Shown here piece after piece: positions 55,681-64,000 of a stretch of DNA of 64,000 bases. Positions within the stretch are counted from its first letter, which is position 1. The number at the start of each line of letters is the position of its first letter. The notes under the pieces were generated by a model. It was not told the DNA's origin. It saw only the letters and a program-made list of their open reading frames with translations, and ran no database searches. The translations under genes and the position numbers were made by a program. Source of the stretch: Podospora pseudocomata (Eukaryota; Ascomycota; Sordariomycetes; Sordariales; Podosporaceae); contig NC_085888.1 of assembly GCF_035222375.1 (NCBI RefSeq), positions 2,480,001 through 2,544,000 of the forward strand. The letters are read 5' to 3'.

Positions 55681-57938
55681 ATGAGTCGTCCTTCTCGTCT
55701 GCTTGTTAGATAAGACTTTCGGCTGGTTTGTTAAGCTACACAGTTGCGGGCCACCAATCTGGGCATACCATCCATTCAATTTCCAGCATTCATCCGCCCA
55801 TCTCTCCTGAGCAAGGCGACCAGGTACCCCAACCGAACCACTGCTACCTCCCGACGACAGAACTCCATCAAGGTCGCGCCCACACATCCCCAGGGACCTC
55901 ACCTTGCACCGTGTCAAGACATAGAGCCGCGCGAGCGCAGCACAAATACCCCACAGTCATATCCAAGAGGCCAACAACCACCACGGCAGTGACACGAGAC
56001 CGCCCCATCAACACCAACACTAGCACCACCTCGTCCGACTCACGGCCGTCCAGCCGCTCACCCACCCAACCGTCGCCAGCAATTGACAAGCTATCCGACG
56101 CCGTGGCTGACCCAGACTTGGTTTGCTTCACCGACGAAGTCAACGTTGAACTCCTCCACCACCGACAGGCACCCGACGAAGCATTAGCATCAGGCCAACG
56201 GTCGCCGCCACCCCAGTACCCAGCTTCAGAGGCTTCGGCCAGCGGCTCCAACTTTCGACCGCCACCTTCGTTCCAGTCCCTCTTTGCGCTTCCCAACCCC
56301 GAGGCGGGAAACCACAAGGAGTCCGCCCCCGACAGCGACGAAGAGGAAGCCAATCCCAACACTGCCGCCGCCCCAGCGTATGCGCCGCCCGACAACCAGG
56401 TAGCTCAATCATCCCACAGCAGCGCGTCCGCCGCCTCTCGCTTCCAAGACGAAACCAAACGCGCGCTCCCACGGGACAGCAAAGGCGAATCTTCGCGCAG
56501 CAAGGAGGAAGAAGCAGAACCACCACCAGCGTATTCGGAGGGATACAGTCCTCTCCACTCTTTTACCTACCTCATGGCTGCCGCAGGAGGAGAGTCGAGT
56601 ATTATTACTCAGGTCCAGCAAGGGGGGCCGCCGATTAATACCCTGTCAGGTTGGTGTTTTGGGGGTGAGAAAATGAGATGGAACATGAAGGCTGACACGG
56701 GATTGTAGACATCAATGCCGATGAGACGATAACGATGGACCTGCGGTGAGATTGATCACGGTCATTGGGGGTGATGGGCATCGAATACTGACTTTTGCGA
56801 AGGGGCACCCGCTTCACGCTGTCCCGAGATGAGCTCTTGACGTTACCTGAATTCGTCCTGCTCTCGCTTTTCCCCAATGGCCTCTTCCCGGAAGGGCACA
56901 TGGGCGGCGGCTTCCAAGACGGCGACGCCGTTCAAGTTGATGTGGGTACCACCGATTCCAATTATTACTACGGGAACGACGAGGGCTATTATGGCAACGG
57001 TGCTGGTGTTGTTGGTGATGATGGCGGTGATGGGGATGGCGCTCTCTCCAATCCGATATATCAACAGCAACCACCGCCGGGTCAAGGAAATGCATACGAC
57101 GAGGACGACGATCACATAGGCGCATCCGCTCCCTGTGCCGCAGTCACAGTCGTTGCAACCCCCACCAGCCAGAATGCCTCTCACATCCGCAGTGTCCTCC
57201 GCAATCTAGAAATATACATAGCTGACCATTACACTCACACACAGTACGACCCGGCTTCCCTGCAGTACATGCTTGACTTTTTTCGTGGTGTCGCTTCTTC
57301 GATTCCTGCCACCACCAGCGAAGACGGCAGCGATGTGGTGGGTGTTGATCCTGCTGCGCGAGAGCAGAGGGACGACAGCAGCAGGCGCGCGGGCATTATT
57401 GTCTTGAGGGAGGATCTTGACTTTTATGCGATCCCGCACAAGCAGGACATCGGCCAGGAAGAGATGATGGATGTCAAGAGGGCGGCGGCGAAGAAGTTGC
57501 TGGAGCAGGGGGGGATCTTTAGCGGGTTGAAGAAGAGTGATGAGCCGGGGACGACGGAGGCGCATTTGATTGAGATGTTGACTGCCGGGTGTGTTTCTCC
57601 CCCCCTTGATATGCGATCAAGAAATTATGCTAATGATGAGGTACAGTGGTTTTAACCATGATGATCACTGGGGTCATCGGGCTGGCGAGCCCAACAAGGC
57701 GGTCATCTGCAGCTTGGCGCTTGCGAGGCTGAGGTCGGATATCAGGGGGAACGAGATGGGGAATAATGCTGTGGGGATGGCGCAGAAGCTGCTGCTTTTC
57801 TGGCGGAAGCCGGCGAGGAGGTGTTGGTGGGAGGGGGTTGAGCTGGAGGGAGTGGAGGGGGTGCCGCAGGGGCAGAAGTTGAAGGTTTGGATTCGGAGGG
57901 TTTGGACTTTGGAGATGAGTGTGATTGGGTTGCGTTGA
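55681..57938 (+). CDS. Whi2-like BTB-domain stress/growth regulator
   Basis: Exons ending 56649, then 56709-56745, 56803-57588 and 57647-57938 are in phase. The first exon is open from about 55728 but has no ATG until 56574, so the true start lies in a separate upstream exon. ATG 55681 (MSRPSR) spliced into 55816 or 55824 would fit phase. The N-terminal 280 residues are disordered (PPPAYSEGY). The BTB-type core is distinct: TITMDLRGTRFTLSRDELLT, LPEFVLLSLFPNGLFPEG, YDPASLQYMLDFFRGV, IIVLREDLDFYAIPH. The C-terminus (EPNKAVICSLALARLRSD, LLLFWRKPARRCWWEGVEL, VWIRRVWTLEMSVIGLR) matches fungal Whi2-like proteins, linked in yeast to Psr phosphatases and nutrient signalling. Confidence 0.85.
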
Positions 57939-58800
57939 GGCCCGGGTGTATGAGGAGGGGGTGTTTCGCCCAGTAAACTGATGAGAGGCAGGGAGGGATG
58001 AGGAGATGATTCTGTTAAAAACTTGCTGACACATGGGTTGGGTTTGGTTAGTCTCTTGAGTGTAGGTTGCGGGTTGCTGTGTGGTGTTTTCTGTTTTCTT
58101 TCTCTTTTTTTTGTAATGAAGTTTGCTGTTGGTTTTTTATTTTACTTTTTCTTCGTTCTTTTTCCCCAGATTCGAAACAGCACACACACACAATTGTTTT
58201 TTTTCTTTTCCTTTTTATATCCCGAATGCGAAAATGGGAGGTATACCTAGGTAGTTTGTGGGGAGGATGGGGTGAGTCCTATAAAGCGAGAAAAAGATAG
58301 TGTATTTTTTGGTAATATTATCTATGATAGCGCAATGCTTTTGGGGATTATGGTGAGTGGTGAAGGGAAGGTAAGCGGATGAAGCACCCGGATGGAAGGA
58401 CAGAGGATGTCCGAGTTGTTTCCGGTGATACAACAACCCTCGGCATGCGGCATCGGGATGGTGCTGTTTGTTCGGGTTGCCTAATATCCCAACGGCTCAA
58501 ACTTGTTCCTGTGTCGTCGGTATTCTCGCTATAGAATTTCTCTGTCAAGAAGAGGGGAACTTGTTGATAGGATTGGGCACCTTCCTGTATGGGATAGGGT
58601 GACACTTGGAGTTGCTTGTGCTCCACTCACTTACATGTTTGACTTACTTCTTGATATTGACATATTACCCATCACCTCTTTCCAACCTACACTGTTTCTC
58701 AGCAACCTTGACCCTTCTTTCATGTCACTGTCATTCTGCACCTCCCCAACAGCAAGTTCCCGTTTTCCAACTCATCTCCTGTGTGTTGTCCAAGACCACG
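57939..58800. other. Intergenic region, Whi2-like gene to aldolase
   Basis: T-rich 3' flank (58090-58220) with a short CA run near 58183-58192, then the aldolase promoter. No gene seen. Confidence 0.65.
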
Positions 58801-59796
58801 ATGGCGGAAGCAACCGTCCCACCACCACCGCCACCCGGCCTCTGGGTCCCCTCGATAACAATCTTCACCAACGACGACACCCTCGACCTAGAGTCCCAAT
58901 CCCTTTATTTCCAATACCTCACCTCTTCCCACGTCGGCCTCACAGGCCTTTTAGTCCTCGGCACAAACGCCGAGCCGTTCCTCCTCACCCGGGAGGAACG
59001 CTCCCAGCTGTTGCACCTCGCAAAGAGTGTCTGCCCCCCGGGATTCCCCATCATGGCTGGCGTTTCCGGCCACAGTCTAGCTCAGGTAAAGGAGTATATC
59101 TCCGACGCTCAGGACGCAGGGGCAGATTACGTGCTGGTCTTGCCGTGTGCGTATTTTGGGGCGAAGCCAACTGTTGTGGAAGGGTTTTTCAAAGAGGTGG
59201 GGGAGTATGTGAGGAAACTAGGAAGGGAAAGGGGGAGGGAGATGGGGGTTGTGGTGTATAACTTTCCCGGGGTGACGAATGGGGTTGATATGGACTCTGG
59301 GATGATATCACGGGTTGTGAGGGAGAGTGGGAATGTGGTGGGGGTTAAGTTGACTTGTGGGAGTGTGGCTAAGGTGACGAGGTTGGCGGCGGAGTTTGGG
59401 AGGGAGAGGTTTAGTGTTTTTGGGGGGCAGAGTGATTTTTTGATTGGGGGGCTCAGTGTGGGAAGCGCGGGGTGCGTTGCTGCGTTTGGGAATGTTTTTC
59501 CCAAGGTTATTGGACGGGTTTATAGGTTGTGGAAGGAGGGGAGGGGAGAGGAGGCGCTGGTGTTGCATAGGAGAGCGGCGCTGGGGGAGCAGGTGTTGAA
59601 GAGTCTAGGGGTTGCGGGGACGAAGCTGGCGGCGGGGATGTTTACGGGGGTGAGGGCTGGAATTGTGCAGGAGGGTATGGAGGGGGTGGAGGAGAGGTTT
59701 AAGATGAGGGCGCCGTATGAGGCTTTGGGAAAGGGGGAGAGGGAGAGGATTTGGGAGGGGTTGAAGGGGTTGGATGAGATTGAGAAGGGGTTGTGA
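58801..59796 (+). CDS. DHDPS/N-acetylneuraminate-lyase-family aldolase
   Basis: A single exon gives 331 aa. A short Pro-rich start (MAEATVPPPPPPGLWVPS) leads into a TIM barrel. Family landmarks: GLLVLGTNAEPFLLTREER (substrate carboxylate loop, GTxGE type with Ala-Glu), DYVLVLPCAYFGAKPT, Tyr153 in YNFPGVTNG, and Schiff-base Lys183 in VGVKLTCGS. The enzymes cleave or form 2-keto acids by aldol chemistry. Fungal members include L-threo-3-deoxyhexulosonate aldolase of galacturonate breakdown and other keto-acid aldolases. The sequence does not decide which. The second half is strikingly Gly/Arg/Glu codon-rich (ggg, gag), unlike the first half. Confidence 0.9.
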   Translation: MAEATVPPPPPPGLWVPSITIFTNDDTLDLESQSLYFQYLTSSHVGLTGLLVLGTNAEPFLLTREERSQLLHLAKSVCPPGFPIMAGVSGHSLAQVKEYISDAQDAGADYVLVLPCAYFGAKPTVVEGFFKEVGEYVRKLGRERGREMGVVVYNFPGVTNGVDMDSGMISRVVRESGNVVGVKLTCGSVAKVTRLAAEFGRERFSVFGGQSDFLIGGLSVGSAGCVAAFGNVFPKVIGRVYRLWKEGRGEEALVLHRRAALGEQVLKSLGVAGTKLAAGMFTGVRAGIVQEGMEGVEERFKMRAPYEALGKGERERIWEGLKGLDEIEKGL

Positions 59797-61082
59797 GACA
59801 TCGAGAGATTTTGGGGTGGTGTTGAGGGTGGGTGGAGTTTGTGATGGGGAATGACCGGTACGTGGTGGGAATTTAATGCCCAGAAGAAATATAGATAAAC
59901 GGTCAAATTAGCTTTACAATTGGAAGATAAGAATTGGGTCGCCTAGCTGTCGATATAGTGTGATGGATTCTGCAGACACTGGCACAAGTTCTCGAAAGGT
60001 CAAAAGGAAGCACACCCCTGTTTGATGCCAAGACAATGAAATCCAATTTTTGGTGGGCCAGCCCAAACTCCCCCGCATGCTACCCCGCGGCATTGGCTTA
60101 ACACCGAGTTTGACAGCCCGGGCAGTCCCTTCCTCTGCTGTCTTTGATATCTTGCGACTCCAAGTCCTGATTTTATTCATCTCATCTATGTTCTAACCAT
60201 GTTTCACTATTCAACGTCACATGCTCCAGTTGGCATGTAGTGCTGACCGCAACTCTGGTAGAGTCAAATCGAGATGATGCGTCGAGTCTCAGAGGTTGCA
60301 GGGCCACCTAGGAAATGAGGTTATCATGAGCCTAGCAGGAATGGATCTTGAGGCCAGGAGATAAAAAAAAGGTACAGGCGGGACAGATCCCACTCCAGCA
60401 GCTGAGCAACCACCAAGCACCCGATGACATCAAAGCTATAAACCGACTTCTTGTTCATTGTCTTGTCGTCTGTAGAATACTCTAGCTACCCCAGGAACCC
60501 ACACTAATTCCATTACTAGCATGGGCCGACTAGAGGTCGTATCAGCTATTCTAGAACTGGGCTTTCGTAAAGAATCACATACTGGCTTGTGGCATCAAGG
60601 AGAAGCTGAAGAAATAGCTGTCGGAGGCCGTGAGGACAAGTTGTGGGCAACCCGGCTATGCGGCAGCTTCCCTCGATGACATGAGAGGCAAGACGTGGAA
60701 AGACACCCTGGGCAACAACAAATGTTTATAAGATCCCAAGACTCTGGGCAGTCGTGGCAGACGGGATCCTTTCCAGTCACATCCTTTCATCATGCACGAG
60801 AAAAGAGGGGAGCGTAAGGCGCCATGAGGTTTCAACCAACAATGCTGTCCTTGGCAGGTAATCCATATCTTTTATGGGCAAGGTGGCTGACGACGACAGC
60901 ATACACCCACCAAGACAAACAGAGCTTGGCTTCCACTGCCTTTGTGTTTGTATTGCTACCTGGAATAAGTATAATAAGCACTAGCTGAACAAGGCTGGAA
61001 CTATGGATCTTGTATCTTTGTTGCTCCCCCACGCTCTTGCTTTCTGCAATCGAGCCTCAAGTGATAGCCTCACTCACTTGCA
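59797..61082. other. Intergenic region, aldolase to AA12-like gene
   Basis: 1.3 kb; short ORFs only. Nothing recognisable. Confidence 0.65.
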
Positions 61083-62688
61083 ATGCGTTTCCAATCCACC
61101 ACCGCAGCCTTGCTGCTGCTGGGCGGTGTTCGAGCGCAAACTACGCTGCCACCTCCGCCGAATGAAACGTCATCGTCGGAGACATGCGCCATCAGCTTGA
61201 CGCCGAGTTATGATGTTACCATAGCAAAGGGCTGGACGGCGCATCTGCTTGCTCGAAACCTCGGCTTCGCCCGTAGCATCAAGCTTGATGGCAGAGGCGG
61301 TCTCCTCGTTGTTTCTGCCCAAAGCGGCATCGTCCACCTCAACGTCACCGACAGAGCAAGCACCTGCCCCTACGTAATCAACAACACCACCGTCATCGAA
61401 GACGAACGAGTAAGCCCCCTTATCTTTCCCATTCCATCCTCACCATCACTAACAGCCCCTCCAGCTCAACCATGGCATTGAACTCTCCCCCTCAGGCCGC
61501 ACCCTTTACGCCTCCTCCCGCGAAAGCGTCTGGGCATGGGACTACGACCCCTCCACCGCCTCGGTGTCCAACCGCCGCGAGATAATCACCAACATGACCA
61601 ACACCGACCACGTCTCCCGCACCCTCTTCCTCTCCCCCTCCCACCCCGACCTCCTCTTAGTCTCCCGCGGCAGCGCCTCCAACATCGACCCCTTATCCAT
61701 CCCCTTGGAAAACGGCATCTCCCAAATCCGCGCCTTCAACATCTCCAACCTCACCTCCACGAGCCCACCCTACAACTACCCCTCCCATGGCCTCCTAATC
61801 GGCTCCGGCCTGCGCAACTCAGTCGGAATAGCCGAGCACCCCATCACCGGGGGTGTATTCAGCGTGGAAAACAACATCGACCAAACCACCCGTCTCGGCA
61901 CCGACATCCACAACGAAAACCCAGGCGAAGAGCTCAACTTTCATGGCTTCCTCAACGGGTCCCTACCAGAAAACCGACACTACGGCTACCCGTTCTGTTT
62001 CCCGTTGTACAACAGAACCGACTTCCCCGACCTCAACACCCTGACCACGGGGGATCAGTTCTCCCTGAATCAAACCGCCGAGTTGAACGATGAGACTTGC
62101 GCACGGGAGTATGTCCCCCCGCGGCTGACATTCAAGGCGCACATGGCACCGCTGGATATCAAGTTCAACCGTGAGGGGACGAGGGCTTACGTCTCGTTTC
62201 ATGGGAGCTGGAATAGGGATGAGCCGGAGGGGTATAAAGTCGCAGAGGTGGAGTGGGATGCCGGGACGGGCCAGCCAGTTCATAGCGCAAAGAGTTTGAA
62301 TGCCGCGAGGGATTTGTTGAATACAGGGGATGTGCACCGGTGCAGGCCGGATGGGATTTGTCTGAGGCCTGTTGGGTTGCAGGTGGATGGTCGAGGGAGG
62401 GTGTTTGTTAGCAATGATTATGGAGGGGAGGTTTGGGTTTTGGAGCAGACGGGGGATGTGGAGGAGGAAAGTTGGGAGGAGGTGAATTATGGGGGGGATG
62501 GTGGCAATGATGATGGAGAGGGGAATGGTGGTGGGAATGGTGGAACAGGAACAGATGATGAGGAACCGGCTGAGACTTCTAATCCTGCAGTGAAGGGGGC
62601 TGGAACAGTAAGGACAGAGGGGTGGGTGGTGATGGGAATGACAATTGTGTTGTCATTTGTGGGGGGGATCTTTGTGATTGTTGCTTAG
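61083..62688 (+). CDS. Secreted PQQ-type sugar (sorbosone/pyranose) dehydrogenase, AA12-like, membrane-tethered
   Basis: Exons 61083-61409 and 61465-62688 give 516 aa. A signal peptide (MRFQSTTAALLLLGGVRAQ) precedes a beta-propeller of the glucose/sorbosone dehydrogenase class: GFARSIKLDGRGGLLVVS, LNHGIELSPSGRTLYAS, GLRNSVGIAEHPITGGVFSV, NPGEELNFHGF, FKAHMAPLDIKFN, FHGSWNRDEPEGYKV and PVGLQVDGRGRVFVSNDYGG. Conserved His and Arg residues that hold PQQ in this class are present. Fungal AA12 enzymes oxidise sugars outside the cell and can feed electrons to other oxidative enzymes. After residue 450 there is a Gly/Asp/Asn-rich linker and a hydrophobic C-terminus (MGMTIVLSFVGGIFVIVA), a GPI or membrane anchor. 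Many N-glycosylation sequons are seen. Confidence 0.88.
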
Positions 62689-62850
62689 AGGGGTGACAAC
62701 CCCCCTTCTTCTCTGTTGTTGATGGTTGACATACACGACACGACGTTCCAAGCCTGACTTTTGGTCATCTCAAACGCACTGCCAGTAAATAATAATATTT
62801 CTAAACCACGCACCACAACGCCCGCCATAATCATTACATCTCACCCAAAA

Positions 62851-63913
62851 TTACTCCTCAATGGTCTTGACGCACTCCCACTCGCCCTTAAGGTTCTCCT
62901 TCCACAAGGTAACCTTGTTATCCGCCCCGCTGGCCGCAAGAACGTTCCCGCTCAGGGACCAGCTCACGCGCCAGACAGCAGCATCAAAGTTCAGGACCTT
63001 GAAATTCCACTGCCCGGGGCTGGCAGAGTCACTCGTCCAGATCCGCACTGTCCTGTCCTGTGACGCAGAGGCAATATAGCTCTTCTGAAGCACCGTTGGG
63101 CTCCACGCCACATCCCTGACCCAATCGGTATGACCCACCAAGGGCTCCCTCTCTTGCTTATAGCTGTTCGTAGCCGGGTCGTACGCCCAGATCTTGAGCT
63201 GGTTGTCGGAACCGCCAGTTACAAAGCGTCTGTTGCCGGCCGACCCTGGGCCGGGGTTGCTGCTGACGATGCTGCCGGGTGTGGTGGCAGGCGCCCAAGA
63301 AACCGAGTTGACACCCAGACCGTGCGCGTGGAAGCTGCTGTGCTCCCAGCTGTTGTCCTTGAATTCGAGAACGCTGACGTTGCCATCGGAGGAAGCGCAT
63401 GCGAGGAGGCAGCCGGCCTCGTGGGGGGACCAAGACACAATGTTCACGCTGGCCTTGTGGAGGGCAAAGTCGAAGATGCGCTGCCACGAGCCGTTTTGCT
63501 CGCGCCAGATGAGCACCTTGCCGTCGTAGCCCGCGCTCGCGAGGATGTTGCCGTACTTGGGATGCGCCCAGGACACGCACCACACTGCGCCCTCGTGCCT
63601 AACAACCACCTGTCAGCATCGGGAATTGGAAACTGCCCGTGCTCGTGACGGGAAACATACCCCTTGAGTGTCTCGATCAACCGTTGTGACTCGCCCTCAA
63701 TCTCGAAGATCTTGATGGTGCGATCCGACGAGCAGGTCGCTAACCTCCGGCCGTAGTAATCCAGGACTGCATCGTGCTGCCTTGCGTGTCAAATTCCAGA
63801 ATTTAGGGTAATCGGTAGAGCTAATCGAGGAATCGCGGGGTACGTACGATCATGTCATCGTGACCGGCGTTGCTGATAACCTGGGCGCCCGCTGTCTGAA
63901 TAGCTCCGGCCAT
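62851..63913 (-). CDS. sec13: SEC13, COPII and nuclear-pore WD40 protein
   Basis: Exons 63913-63848, 63776-63661 and 63598-62851 give 309 aa, the usual length. The start [20 protein letters not shown] and [20 protein letters not shown] are family-typical. Six WD repeats follow ([101 protein letters not shown]). Sec13 closes an open blade with Sec31 in the COPII outer coat, and with Nup145C in the pore Y-complex; it also takes part in the SEACAT complex. The gene converges on the AA12-like gene with 162 bp between stops. Confidence 0.96.
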
Positions 63914-64000
63914 GGTTAGCATGTGTCCACTGGGTTGGGGTCTCTCCCTTGGCTGGCGATGCGAACAGCAGAGGGGCGGTGGGCGGAGGAGAGGGCGGGC
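63914..64000. other. Sec13 5' leader/promoter, cut by window end
   Basis: GC-rich, no ORF. Nothing else can be said. Confidence 0.6.

Overview
The window is nuclear DNA of a filamentous ascomycete, most likely a sordariomycete (Sordariales-like). Genes are intron-poor, with short introns of about 45-100 nt (gtaagt/gtatgt donors, ctaac-type branch sites). The proteins are fungal forms of ICP55, ATG12, panB, UBC8, SREBP, Srs2, Kin1, a CRH transglycosylase and Sec13. 5S rRNA genes occur singly among protein genes rather than in an rDNA array. I see no AT-rich, RIP-degraded tract and no recognisable transposon.

Layout. 0-14 kb: 3' part of an ICP55-type Xaa-Pro aminopeptidase (+), a small SREBP-type bHLH factor (-), ATG12 (+), ketopantoate hydroxymethyltransferase (-), UBC8/UBE2H ubiquitin-conjugating enzyme (+), a Yju2/Saf4-family splicing factor (-) and a short ORF with an ARF-like N-terminus (-). 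14-29 kb: secreted GH43 (+), MFS transporter of the Dal5/ACS type (-), intron-containing tRNA-Asp (+), GPI-anchored GH16 CRH enzyme (+), SIRT5-like sirtuin (+), a small Kex2-processed secreted protein (+) and two convergent 5S rRNA genes. 29-41 kb: a disrupted DUF3176-family membrane protein gene (-), full-length membrane-bound SREBP (-) and a large single-pass membrane protein (-). 41-48 kb: Srs2 helicase (+), then a tandem run of five short loci that start like mitochondrial presequences, four of them with an interrupted frame. 48-64 kb: Kin1/MARK kinase (-), GPATCH1-like G-patch protein (+), Whi2-like BTB protein (+), DHDPS-family aldolase (+), secreted AA12-like sugar dehydrogenase (+) and Sec13 (-).

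Themes. Most genes are housekeeping and do not form a pathway cluster. Loose links: two SREBP-type bHLH regulators about 30 kb apart; panB and a transporter of the pantothenate/allantoate class about 9 kb apart; three secreted or wall enzymes (GH43, CRH, AA12-like). The observations that most deserve a second look are a predicted one-nucleotide exon in the UBC8 gene, the array of presequence-bearing small genes with frame breaks at 44.3-47.6 kb, two divergent 5S rRNA genes whose differences fall in compensating stem pairs, and the linked SREBP pair. Exon borders below were placed by eye from splice signals and reading-frame phase and are not backed by transcripts.
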